Positions 46,701 through 56,898 of a stretch of DNA of 64,000 nt are shown piece after piece. How positions within the stretch are numbered: the first letter of the stretch is position 1; every line of letters starts with the position of its first letter. The notes under the pieces were generated by a model. The model did not search any database and was not told the origin of the DNA. It saw only the letters and a program-made list of their open reading frames with translations. Origin of the DNA: Lineus longissimus (Eukaryota; Nemertea; Pilidiophora; Heteronemertea; Lineidae); assembly GCF_910592395.1 (NCBI RefSeq), contig NC_088319.1, forward strand, positions 5,022,001-5,086,000, in the 5' to 3' direction. The position numbers and the translations under genes were made by a program.

Positions 46701-47617
46701 TGGTATGACTTGTCCGTAGGTTGCAACCCACACATTTACTGCTGCAGCCCACACGCACACAGTGCAACCCGCATGTAGGTGCTCCCCACAAGTGTGCTGC
46801 AGTGGGTACGTCCGTCCGTCATAGTCCGTATTGATCTTGCTTTCAGAGTTCAACTATTTATCGAATCTCTTTCAGATCTACCTCAAATTGCCCTACTGTA
46901 CCCTTGATTCCACCTGAACTGGAAATCCCCATGAACACCTTTGAGTGAGTATTGCAGTGGAGCAAGGCAGCAAAGAAGGTCTGATTTTTCAACAGTGTTA
47001 TGCACTGAGCCGGATATCTTGGATTTGCTTCATTAGGAGGTTTAGTTGCTGACACAGGTTTGGACAGGGGCCAATGTACATCATCCATGGAAATCAAGAC
47101 CATAACATAGTATTATTTATAGAAATGAGGAATACCAAGCAATAGAGGTATTGATCTTGCTTTCAGAGTTCAACTATTTATCAAATCTCTTTCAGATCTA
47201 CCCCAACAAATTTAAATTGCCCGACTGCAACATCTGTAGATAATGGGTGAGTATTGCATAATTACCAGACAAAACACTGCAGAAATAGTGGAACTACTTT
47301 CTACCATCGCTATATACACTGAATCGATTTGAACCAGAAGGTACAAAACTGCACTGTCTGCCGTCAATGTCAGATATTAAACCTCGGATGCCAAAATTCC
47401 ACTTGATCTGTTTCTCAACTAGGCCACCAGGGGGCAAAACCTCTAACTGTAAAGCAATATACATGTGCATGTTTCTTAACCACGATGAATTCCTATTAAC
47501 CACCAATTATCTATATGGCGAGCACAATGGCCACTGGCCTCTCATATTAAATTGTTTTGGGGTTTTTTTCAGAAATGTTGTGATTGGCGGTGGCATTTTC
47601 TCGATTCGCCTTTCAAA
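40000..47617 (+). CDS. Micro-exon coiled-coil gene, partial (ten exons read by phase)
   Basis: Exons with good splice sites and matching phase are 40000-40051, 40232-40263, 40365-40385 (21 nt), 40493-40541, 40721-40752, 41070-41087 (18 nt), 41457-41578, 46876-46944, 47196-47246 and 47573-47617. Joined, they read without a stop: TTDLLQQSTIDCEFLGD, ESIVEAK, a second copy of the first block, LLYDLN, then the coiled coil HIKSQNDQIIQQNSKILEQ NQQIINLLHSK (two blocks), then STSNCPTVPLIPPE, STPTNLNCPTATS and NVVIGGGIFSIRLS. The first two exons form an exact 84- or 81-nt cassette; the later three are each phase 2-2 and a multiple of three, so all could be skipped without shifting frame. The start and 3' end are not found. 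The last block weakly resembles the first strand of a BEN domain, which is only a guess. Confidence 0.55.
41590..42600. other. Intronic or intergenic DNA, no gene seen
   Basis: Lies in the 5.3-kb intron of the micro-exon gene if that model is right. It contains several TGGGGTGCACCCC palindromes (for example near 42058) and, at 42222-42350, a partial copy of the repeat found at 44741 and 45746 with a long G-run. Confidence 0.4.
42609..42908. repeat. Two ~150-bp tandem repeats
   Basis: ATAGTTCGTT, CTGTGAATTTCTCCAATCAT, TATTGGATGTTATTTCAAGA and ATACAATGCAAGCTTGCCAG occur twice, 150 bp apart, with few differences. Confidence 0.9.
43230..43430. repeat. 200-bp inverted repeat (foldback)
   Basis: ACTCCTTTGAGGACTTTGAA ... 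GAACAAAATTTCC ... GCATCCGGTTACGCA on the left is matched in reverse on the right, leaving about 30 bp in the middle. Confidence 0.8.
43448..43490. repeat. TAATTG-type simple repeat
   Basis: Degenerate run of TGTAAT / AATTGT units directly before the next inverted-repeat element. Confidence 0.8.
43491..43884. mobile_element. MITE with GAGGTGGTCGCA inverted ends
   Basis: Left end GAGGTGGTCGCACAAATTTT; right end reversed GAGGTGGTCGCAGAACTTTT. The 394-bp element has no coding region. AAT before and ATT after extend the palindrome, so the target duplication is unclear. Confidence 0.7.
43930..44441. mobile_element. Foldback element with ~150-bp imperfect arms
   Basis: GTATGGCACACCAAAGAGG, AATCAATTCAACATGATGAA and CATTACAAAAATTGTG on the left are repeated in reverse order and strand at 44330-44441 (GTATGGCACGTCAAAGCGG and so on). 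The centre has a second hairpin, GGTTGCATTT / AAATGCAACC, near 44106-44135. Confidence 0.75.
44741..45424. repeat. ~0.7-kb segmental duplication, copy 1
   Basis: TGATAAAATTGTGGGGTGCA to the telomere-like CCCTAACCCTAACCTAAA and TTTATTGAAAA. It matches 45746-46460 along its whole length. No gene is seen. Confidence 0.9.
45388..45404. repeat. Short interstitial telomere-like repeat
   Basis: CCCTAACCCTAACCTAA, about 2.5 units of the animal telomere hexamer. A second tract is at 46409-46435. Confidence 0.7.
45435..45704 (+). other. Unassigned 89-codon open frame between the two duplicates
   Basis: Opens at an ATA/ATG context and encodes a Lys/Glu-rich helix (KAIEKAMEWSKLATRK, QQVKEEDEKTM) followed by WLSFFNFGAMKP and an acidic end. 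It lies in the unique 320 bp between the duplicated copies. There is no splice or poly(A) support. It could be chance or a remnant 3' exon. Confidence 0.2.
45746..46460. repeat. ~0.7-kb segmental duplication, copy 2
   Basis: Direct-orientation copy of 44741-45424 about 1 kb downstream, with small indels. It ends with CCTAACCCTAACCCC and a second ACCCTAACCC. Confidence 0.9.
46461..46875. other. Short tandem words, no gene
   Basis: Contains several degenerate CGCAACCCAGTGATTTGTTG / GCAACCCA units between 46610 and 46770. I see no coding region. Confidence 0.4.
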
Positions 47618-47983
47618 GTAAGTTTATAAATAATGATAGATATTTTCAGATGATTATTTCATTGCGACGCATAGCACCAGCATAAAGAGCAATCCCTGTG
47701 TATAATGAATCACTTTATTAACAAGAGGCCCAAGGGCCTGGCGCTCAGCTGAGTTGTTGCTGCGTTGTTCGTATATATTACATTACTCGTCAAACTCTAC
47801 TAAACTAAGGACTCAAAGCCTGAGGATATGAGCTTCTGGATGTGTAACAGTGAATTACGGTAGACTGGCGCAATCTACTTCAAGCAAGCTCCACCCTTGC
47901 AATATGTGCGCAAACAGATAACCTAACCTATATTGGACCATCAATTCTACACACAGCAACATGATTCATCCTCAGCTGTTACC

Positions 47984-48007
47984 ATGATGATGATGATGAT
48001 GATGATC
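47984..48007. repeat. (ATG)n microsatellite
   Basis: About 8 copies of ATG; the methionine run in that frame is not a gene feature. Confidence 0.95.
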
Positions 48008-48324
48008 CTTTTCGCAAATTGGTCGTCTTCTGTCTTTCTTCCACACTTTAGTGCCACCGGATGTAGTCTGCCCTTGTGGACGGAGCCTTTCAGCACAGGA
48101 CACAAGAATGCATGCGAATTGAATCACATGGAGAGACTAGCCCAATCACCCGCTTTTCGCTGGGTAGAAATGGGTAAATCTCGCAGACTGGACCTTAAAC
48201 TCTACTGCCGACATGTGAGGCCGGTCTGACAGATGAGCAAGTAGGGTCCACCTAATGCAGAAGGCACCAGTTTCCCCAACTAAAAGGGTAACATTATGCC
48301 CTACCCAACTCTATTATTGCCTAA

Positions 48325-49054
48325 AGGCCTGTGTACACTAGTAAAATATTAGCAACATTTTTACAACATTTCCAGTTGCAACAAATGTTGCAAAAATGTT
48401 GCGTAGTGTGTACAGAGCAAAACGCGTCTTACATTTACAACATGTTGTAAAATTGTTGCAAATTAAATGCAATGCAATTCTTTGTTGCATGTTGTAAAAA
48501 TGTTGCAAACTCTTCAGCCAATCAGAAATAGGAATTGCGTCATGTGATCTACCTGAGGTCATGTGACTTGAACAAGAAGCAGGTATAGCAACTCTCAAGT
48601 GAGTGTCTTGCTTCGAGGGGTGATGAAACCTTTTCTAGAAGTTTCATCCATTCGCAGGAAGTTTTTGTATGACGGCTTGTCAGTCAGCCGCAACTCCTTT
48701 AACAGGCAGTGGTATGCCCCATGATCCACCCTCATTTTGATCCAGGGCCTGGTCCATATTCTCTTTGGTTATTTCGCCGCCTCTTCCGTCTCTCAACAAT
48801 GAGAGCTAAAATTGCTGCAGAAGCACTCAAAACACATCTTCTCTCCTTGGAATCATCCATTTTCCCTCCAAAATACCTATTTCCCTTTGTTCCCACTAAA
48901 AAGTTTGCAACAATTTACCAACATGTTGTAAAAATGTTGCTAATTTGTTGCAATTTTTTTGCTAGTGTACACATGGCCTTGAAGGGCTTGTTGCAAAATT
49001 GTTGTAAAAATGTTGGTAAAATGTTGCTAATATTTTACTAGTGTACACCCTGCT
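48325..49054. mobile_element. Harbinger-type MITE with TAA target duplication
   Basis: TAA at 48322-48324 and 49055-49057 flank inverted ends AGGCCTGTGTACACTAG and, reversed, AGCAGGGTGTACACTAG. The ends continue GTAAAATATTAGCAACATTT into arms rich in ATGTTGCAA / TTGCAACAT words. The 730-bp element has no intact coding region. Confidence 0.85.
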
Positions 49055-49057
49055 TAA

Positions 49058-50220
49058 GTCAAGTGAAACTCTTACAAACCTTAGCAGAATGCCACCATTG
49101 AAATGTTGATAGCAAGTAAAAACTTTAAACAGATAGACTTGATTTTTTTAACCAACTGCCACATGCGGTTTTCTTTATTTAGTCAATTTTGAGGTAAGTA
49201 TTACAGAATGAAATACTTGAATACTAAAATTGACTGGCTATTCTGATGATTGCACTGGTGAACACCGAAGTCGATGGGATGTGCAAAGTCATAGCTCGAT
49301 CCTCTCTCTTGGTCATCTGTGATGTGGTCACCAAATATGTTCAAATGCAGCTGCAGTACTGCCAGTAGTGCAGATCATTCCTGCAAAACATGATGAGGAG
49401 ATAACATTTTAATTTTGATAGATAGCTAAGCTAGCCAAGTTTTATATCAAATACAAGGCCAACAACAACTGATAAGGCGCTAGGGCCGAATGATCAAGGA
49501 AGTTCATTGAGAATACATTGTGATAAGAGTGATGAATCGGCCCCGTTTGAAGCATTGTGCTATGTACAGTGTACATGTGTCAGTGTGTATCAGCTATCGC
49601 ATTTACTGTTTGTTGACATTTCAAATCGCCGGAGTCGATCCTCAATTACACTGTTTATGTACATTGGCAAACTTACCCGATGATATCAGAACGATGTTTA
49701 TTATTGTCTTGTTTATTCACATTAGTTCTGCTATGTGACAAGAGTTATTTGTTGAGTAATCCATGATTTAAAGCCGGACTTTGACATCGTTTCTCAGACC
49801 AAGCTGCATTTCGCAGATCGTTTTTCAACGATCGTCGACGAACTATTTCAAATTAATCACATCCAATTAAACAATCCAAGCCTTCCCTAATGTCATCAAC
49901 ATGCAATAACACAAGCAGCCAAATATTATCGCCTTTGAAATTGTGCATTTAATGAGAACTTACCTCCGAATTGACAGAACGCGATCTATTCCATAGCATG
50001 GTCTCCTTACGTCTGAACTGCGCAGACTCCGAGACGTGACGTTCGCTGCACGTGGGATAACTCGCGCGAAATTTAAAATGCTCTTCTTGGGGGGTGCTCA
50101 CTAAATTGCGCCAGTCACACCACCTGGTGAGAAATTCATGAACCACGCCTATTGATAATGAAAGAGAAAGCTTTGCTCTATAAGATTAGATTTGATTCAT
50201 GATCCCCAACTTAAAGAATT
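49058..50220. other. No confident gene
   Basis: A possible antisense first exon ends at a TCGGAG|GTAAGT donor near 49963 in a locally CpG-richer segment (49960-50110). It has no supported partner exon. Confidence 0.25.
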
Positions 50221-50396
50221 AGGAGAAATCAGCTGCTGGAAAAGTTTTTGGAAAATTTCGCTCGGTGCCACCTAGTGGCCAAACCGCTCATCCTGCCGGA
50301 CCCACATTTGGTCTATTCAGGAGTCCTGATGGTTCTCAACGCCTCAGAGGGAAAATCTATCGCCTATCCGCCATAGTTTTGAAACGTGCCTGTTTA

Positions 50397-50427
<31 letters not shown>

Positions 50428-50884
50428 GACATTCATTCTACCATTTACTCATATGAATAGCTCAGCTTGTCAGCTGAGCTAAAAACTCCAACTGTGTTTG
50501 TTCATAGCAAAACCCTCGGGGGGGGGGCCAGAGGTGATAAGTGATTTATCATATATATTGATATATTGTTATATCCCGGTGATATATATCTTATAATTAT
50601 TTGTACAAGTCATTTGTCGTCAGTTGTCACTCGCTTGTGTTTTTGTCAGCCTCTCTGGGTCTTCCTGGTAGGTGCTGGTAGGGACTAGTGAAAAATAGTA
50701 CCTGTCTGGAAACCTATTAAAAGGGCCAGTATCCCAAATGTCAGGAAACTTCCTGAGGCAAGATAACATGTACATGTCAGTTTATTTTTGTATTTTGAAA
50801 TAAAAATTGTAAAAAGAGAGATAATCTTTGTTTTTAAAATGTTCAGAAAACCCCATGTTTTCAGGAAGAGGTTCTGAAATACTA

Positions 50885-51070
50885 GAACATGTTCTTTTGA
50901 CTGGAAAACGTGTTCTGGAACGTGTCCCATTGTAGAACGTGTTCCTTGGTAGAACACCTTGTATTGTGAACGTGTTCTAGGACTAGAACACCAGAAATAT
51001 GAAGAACATGTTCTCAGAACGTGTTCAAAAAATGGGTTCAAATCGAGGTGTTCTGATTTTGAACATGTTC
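50885..51070. repeat. Cluster of six GAAC[AG]TGTTC 10-mers
   Basis: Exact copies at 50885, 50935, 50968, 51004, 51017 and 51061, with further near matches between. GAACATGTTC is a perfect palindrome and fits the p53-family half-site consensus. The pair at 51004 and 51017 is separated by 3 bp. The surrounding 250 bp is a degenerate repeat of GTTCT / AGAAC words. Confidence 0.7.
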
Positions 51071-51157
51071 TAGGTGTTCTCACTTTTTACAGTGTACATT
51101 ATCAACATTTGACTGTCACTATTACTATCAGTTGAGAGCCTGGTTCTGCTAGTTGTT

Positions 51158-51432
51158 TTAGATCAGCCTTATTCCTGGTATAAATCCGGTGTAGCGGCCA
51201 TCTGGTGAAGGAAAGTGCTGTCTGATCATCCAGACTATACACAAGAAGGAATAACAACCCTCACTCCCTTACCCAAGTGGCCATACGTGTGGAGGACGTA
51301 TTGGCGGCATGATGCATGCCGCATCGCCCTGTTGTTTCTCTCTCCAGGTCTCGCCAACATATCTTGCACATTTCTGTGCGCAACTTCCACGACGTTGTGG
51401 TTCAGGCATATCTGAATGATTTGATTGTCCAA
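51158..51432 (-). pseudogene. Second P2RX7-C-like domain copy, partial and frameshifted
   Basis: The minus strand reads ICLNHNVVEVAHRNVQDM, MRHASCRQYVLHTYGHLGKG and VRVVIPSC. After one missing base near 51233 it continues WMIRQHFPSPDGRYTG and FIPGIRLI to TAA at 51158. These are the second-half motifs of the domain at 9443-9839 (RHVAYRQFVRW, GYLGKDIRVVLPSC), but this copy keeps the PDGRYTGF ending of the other subfamily. The upstream CxCxxC part is missing. It is a different, broken member of the family. Confidence 0.7.
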
Positions 51433-51898
51433 TGTCTTACAATTTGGCCACTTCAGACCAAACGTGGTGTTATTGCGTTGTATTTAGATACTTATGAAGG
51501 TGAAATCCGTACGTGTCATGGTCATATGTCTGACAAGCCTGGGCCTAAGCACACCTCAGGCCCAGCATCTCCCATCCACGCCAGAAGAGCTGCCAACCCC
51601 TGGTCCTCGGCCTCGTAACGTTACATGTACTTCACCTAGGCCTGGTACGTCAACGACTAAGCAAAGCAATAAAATATATGTGTATATATTAGGCCCACGC
51701 TAAACAAAATACCATTCATGTCTAACATGATCAAGAAAACTATTGCAGGTTTATTTGACTCTCTATTTCTTTACTTGTCAATTTTACTTAGATTTGGATT
51801 TCACAGTCTAGTCACAAGGCCTTTTAATTCTACCATTCCCTTGACATATTTTTTTTTACTTAATGTAACTTCTTTGTAGGGTCTGCACCTAAAGTGTC

Positions 51899-52660
51899 GG
51901 AGGCTCGAGTGGTTATGCCAACCTCCGAGGAGAGGATGAGGCAACCTCCTAAGCAAGTATCGTCCCTCCACTGAAACAGCAGGACTGGTAAGTAAATTTT
52001 ATTTTCATGTAATACAACTCTCATTCATATATTTCCTAATTTCATTTGCAAATCAGTTCAGCTTTTCAACTCCATACTCCATCATCAATCTGATCGGTTC
52101 CTTTTTTTCAGGGCAGATTCCCAAAACCCCTAAATGAAGGGCAGAGCCAAGGCCTGAGAGGATACCAACATCCCCTGTCCCTTTGACATTCCCCAGGCAA
52201 CACACTTTGCCACAAAAGTTAGGGAGTTCTGCCCTCCATAAAATGCCCAGTATTGGTGAGTTAAAATTTACTTTCAAAACATTCCTACTTTTCAATCACG
52301 ATCACAACTAAAGTTTTTAACTCATGACAGTATTGTTTAGGCACACATTCAATCAAATTGTTCTTTGTTTCAGGGGTGCCGCTGCTTCGAGGCCTAGCCA
52401 TCCCTGGCCAGTGTCAACAAAGCCGGCTGCATTGGGTGCTCCCCCGACTGTTGTGGCTGAAGCAAGTCCTCTGCCTGGTGAGTTGAAATTTACATTCACA
52501 ACACTCCTATTTTTACTTCCTCCTTTATTGTACAACATGTACATTATGACAGCATTAATTTGGCACATATTCAATCTAATAATTCTTTGTTTCAGTGGTT
52601 GCCACTCCTTCACAGCCCCATCAACGACGGCCGTTGTCATCAGTCACAAGTCCTCAGACT
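51899..52660 (+). pseudogene. Decayed gene with duplicated proline-rich exons
   Basis: Four segments (51899-51988, 52112-52257, 52375-52481, 52596-52661) are each preceded by TTTGTAG or TTTTTTCAG / TTTGTTTCAG and end in TTG or CTG before GT[AG]AGTT. The introns between the last three are similar to each other (GTGAGTTGAAATTTACATTC, CACATTCAAT, TTCTTTGTTTCAG), so exon plus intron was duplicated. In phase 1 the last two read ASRPSHPWPVSTKPAALG and VVATPSQPHQRRPLSS without stops. The first two have a TGA each in that phase. The first and second coordinates are approximate. No domain is recognised. Confidence 0.45.
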
Positions 52661-52752
52661 GGTAAGTTGAAATTTACATTCAGAACACTCCTATTATTAC
52701 TTCCGCCTCCTCTGTTTGGCACCATTCATGCCAATATGGCCGACACCCACTA

Positions 52753-53038
52753 AAAATTAATTCCATCCTCCAAGCCGTTCTCGAAATTGACGGAAACCGA
52801 TTTCAAGCACGTTGACCTGGTGACCATATTGAGAATCAGAACGAACCGGTTTTCGAAAGGAACCTTCCTCTAGTCACCCCCAACGTACATACCAAAAAAG
52901 AATTTGATCGGACAAACGGTTCTCCTCGAAATTAACAGAAACCGATTTCAACCACGCCACCCTAGTGGCCATATTAATAATCGGAAAGAGCCCGTTTTCG
53001 AAAGGAACCTCGCTCTAGTCACCCTCAACGTACATACC
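52753..53038. repeat. Two ~143-bp tandem units (first pair)
   Basis: Units contain CTCGAAATTGACGGAAACCG, ATTTCAAGCACG, GACCATATTGAGAATC, TTTTCGAAAGGAACC and CTAGTCACCCCCAACGTACA. The same pair recurs at 55078-55361 and partly after 60355. Confidence 0.85.
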
Positions 53039-55077
53039 AACAAGAGGCCCAAGGGCCTGGCGCTCAGCTGGATGACCTAATAACATAGGACTGAGGGTGT
53101 AAAGTAGTAAATATCAGCTTTATACTACTGTTTGAAGGTCAAGAGAACACGTTATACCACTAAGATTTCCAATGCAGAGCCATGGTATGTAAATATTACA
53201 GGAGGCAACAGATATCCCTAGTTCAGTATGTTGTATCGGTAGCTTTACAGAAAAGAAGTGTCAGAGAGGATGAGACTTCTCCATGGACAACTGTGGTATG
53301 TCCAGGCTCGGTTGTACAGCACAAGGATACAAAATGCTGTCTGTAATTGAGAGGTATCCTGATTTAACAGAGGTTAAAAATAAATAGAAATGACCAGTTT
53401 GAGACTAACACCACTGTCTTTTTTTTGATAAGGTAGAGATTACAGGAGTCAACAAAATTAATTTTATTGAGAGAAATTTACCTGTCCTGCAGGTGATTGG
53501 AATTTACAATACAAAGGGTCGTTTTCATATTTGAAATCCCTTCATAATCAAGGGCTACCTCTGACTAAAACAGCATCCATAAACAATAGACCACCAATTT
53601 GACCCCAGCTCCTAACTGCGGGAAAACCCAAGTCCAGCAACCAAAAGTACCAAAAATACATTTTTGTTTACATTTGAACTGCACACATGCGTTTGTTTAC
53701 AATTTCCCGCGAAATCTCGAAAATCAGGTGACCTGCAATCATGGATTGAAAATAACATTTATCTGGGTTCAGCAGGTCAGCAGGTATACCGGCTGTTCCA
53801 ATCATCCCCCTACAGCCAGCTGTTCAAAAGGTAATGTTATTCACCCCACAGGGAGTGCAGGTAATTGATTAAGCCCCTGCATAACTTAACAGCAATGGCT
53901 TGGCTTCTGTGAGTGGTAAGGAGAATTGACAGTGTCCGATTAAAAATCCTCCATTTCTGCTCCGCTGAAGTAAATTTTTGAATAAAACCAAGACGTTGCA
54001 TCAGGGTAAGGTGTCACCACCATTCATGCAAAATTTCAAGGCAATCCAGCGCCTCTAAGTGTGACTTTATTCGTCCCCCTTCTAATATTATTATATAGAA
54101 GATTTAGACCAGCGATGACGTCATTTCTGGTGATTCCCTACGTTGTCCAATGAACGCTTTTTAAAGTGTGCCATTTGGCATGCATCAGCATGCAATGTAT
54201 TTTATCAGCGCTGACAATTGCCGAACAGAATGCCGTAGCTCCGTCAATTTGCAATCGATTTTTATGGGAGTAACATTATTTTGTTGCTTAAAACGTCTAC
54301 TTTTTACTCATGTAAGAATCGTAGTACTAAAAACTAATATGCAAACAGAATCATGCCGATTCACTGCACATACTGTGGGAATTCTCCACTTCAAAATACA
54401 TCGCGAACAGAGCGTGCACTTCCGATATCGTTTTCACAGAATTGTGACCAAATTTTCAAGAACTAATTTCTGAAAGTATTCCCTTAAGACCTTATGACTA
54501 CCCACTGAAACGAACTAGTGATAATATCGCCTACTTGACTACTTTTTAGCAGAAAATTGGTTACTTGTTGCAAAATCAATCTTCCATCTTTACAGTACAC
54601 TGGTCACAGTGGGTATGCTGAAATATAGCCTGGTTCCCTGGCCAATTCAATGTGCAGAATACAACTGCGCAACTATACGTCATAACCCGGGCTTTTGAAT
54701 CGTCAAAAAATCTGCCAAATGTGCCTGTAGCGCCAACTGGCGGTGAAAACTAAACTAATTCCATTACAAGTCAAAATGAAAAATTATTAAAAAATATTCG
54801 GCCAGATTTGAAAACAATATTTCCTCTGTGGCCCGAGGTATAAAGGAAAGAAGTTTAAACTTCCCGATGACCTCATTCGCCGAATGTAGGTCGGATCGCG
54901 CTGATTTTTGGTTTCTGAGTTCCCCTTGGGCTACTCCTAATTTAGCAGCGTCAACAAAGTGCCTAGGTCTTACGGTTACAAAATGCCCAAAATTGACATG
55001 GAAGGATGGAAGGATGGCAGGACGGACACCATTCCCTTAGTAATATTACCAGCTTCGCTGACTTTGTCAGCTAAAAA
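53039..55077. repeat. ~2.04-kb repeat element X, copy 1
   Basis: Begins AACAAGAGGCCCAAGGGCC and ends CAGCTAAAAA after GGAAGGATGG / GGACGGACACC. It contains a TGACGTCA near 54117 and many short frames, none with a recognised protein. It is colinear with copy 2 at 55362-60355 apart from three large insertions there. Confidence 0.85.
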
Positions 55078-55361
55078 TGAATTTAATCGGAAGAACGGTT
55101 CTCCTCGAAATTGACGGAAACCGATTTCAAGCACGCCGCCCTGGTGACCATATTGAGAATCAGAACGATCCGTTTTTTTAAAAAGGAACCTTCCTCTAGT
55201 CACCCCCAACGTACATACAAAAAATGAATTTGATCGGAAGAACGGTTCTAGAAATTGACGGAAACCAATTTCAAACACGCCGCCCTGGTTGCCATATTGA
55301 TAATCGGAACAAGCCCATTTTCGAAAGGAACCTTCCTCTAGTCACCCCCAATGTACATACT
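55078..55361. repeat. Two ~143-bp tandem units (second pair)
   Basis: Same unit as 52753-53038. This pair makes the larger period: units plus element X, then units plus element X. Confidence 0.85.
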
Positions 55362-56898
55362 AACAAGAGGCCCAAGGGCCTGGCGCTCAGCTGGATGACC
55401 TAATAACACAGGACTGACGGTGTAAAGTAGTAAATATCGGCTTTATACTACTGTTTGAAGGTCAGGAGAACATGTTATAACACTAAAATTTCCAATGCAG
55501 AGCTGCCAGCTGGATGAAATAATTATGATTGAACTAATCATCCATGGTATGTTAATATTACAGGAGGCAACGGAAGATATCCCCAGTTCAGTATGTTGTA
55601 TCGGTAGCTTTACTGACAAGAAGTGTCAGAGAGGATATGACTTCTCCATGGACAACTGTAGTATGTCCAGGCTGGGTTGTACAGCACAAGGATACAAAAT
55701 GCTGTCTGTAATTGAGAGGTATCCTGATTTAACAGAGGTCAAAATAAATAGAAATGACCAGTTTGGGACTAACACCACTGTCTTTTTTTTTAATAAGGTA
55801 GATATTACAGGAGTCAACAAAATTAATTTTATTGAGAGAAATTGACCTGTCCTGCAGGTGATTGGAATTTACAATACAAAGGGTCGTTTTTCATGATATT
55901 GTGCTCTAATGCGTATCCCTAGAGAGTCGATCGGGAACCAATCTATTTTTTACCAGCATTGTGCTCTACTGCGTACCCTAGTGAGTCGATCGGGAACCAA
56001 TCTATCCGTGGCGCAGACAGGTTCAAATTGGCTATATCTTGAATAGATTGAATTGCGATGAAAATCTAATGCAATAAAGGAGCAATATCGGAGAGACAAA
56101 TTAATCAAACCAATTGTCCACAGACTCGGACCCTGCAATGGCGTGATGTATGCGTGCATATAAAAGTATATCAATTGGTCCGATAGAGATGATGAGGCAA
56201 TGGCAATATGCCCCGTTCCTTGACAGCAATATGCCCCTTTTTATACGGAGAAGAAGGAGAACCCAGATAGGCCTTCACATGTCGGCTTCCAAATAGCTCG
56301 AACCAACTGTACTTTCACTACTATAACTTTAAAATGCGTGCTCCTCCTACATGTAGCATTAGCAATGTCTCGGGCAAGGCACTTAGTCGACAGGCAAGCT
56401 AGAAGTTCAGCACCGTGAGCAGCTCCACGATAAGGCCATGTCAGGTTCAGCGTGCCTCTTCAGATACATCAAGTATTGAAAGCTGTGGTGAGCACATAAA
56501 AAGACCATGGTCACCTTAATTAGAAAATCCCTTCATAATCATGGGCTAGCTCTGACTAAAACAGCACCCATAAACAATAGACCACCAATATGACCCCAGC
56601 TCCTAACTGCGGGAAAACCCAAGCCCAGCAACCAACAGTACCAAATATACATTTTTGTTTACATTTGAACTGCACACATGCGTTTGTTTACAATTTCATT
56701 TCCCGCGAAATCTCGAAAATCAGGTGACCTGCAATCGTGGATTGAAAATAACATTAACCTGGGTTCAGCAGGTCAGCAGGTATACCGGCTGTTCCAATCA
56801 TCCCCCTACAGCCAGCTGTTCAAAAGGTAATGTTATTCACCCCACAGGGAGTGCAGGTAAATTGACTAGAACTGAGATTTCACAGGAGCACCTGTGAA

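Larger units (their letters stand above)
47720..50488. repeat. Candidate composite repeat bounded by an AACAAGAGGCCC start and a hairpin-AAAAA end
   Basis: Starts with AACAAGAGGCCCAAGGGCC and GGCGCTCAGCTGAG, as do the elements at 53039 and 55362. It ends with a CACCTAGTGGCCAAACC block, AAACGTGCC, a (GACA)n tract at 50398-50428 and the terminal hairpin AGCTCAGCTTG / CAGCTGAGCT followed by AAAAA. Whether start and end belong to one element or two is not certain. A Harbinger-type MITE lies inside. Confidence 0.5.
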
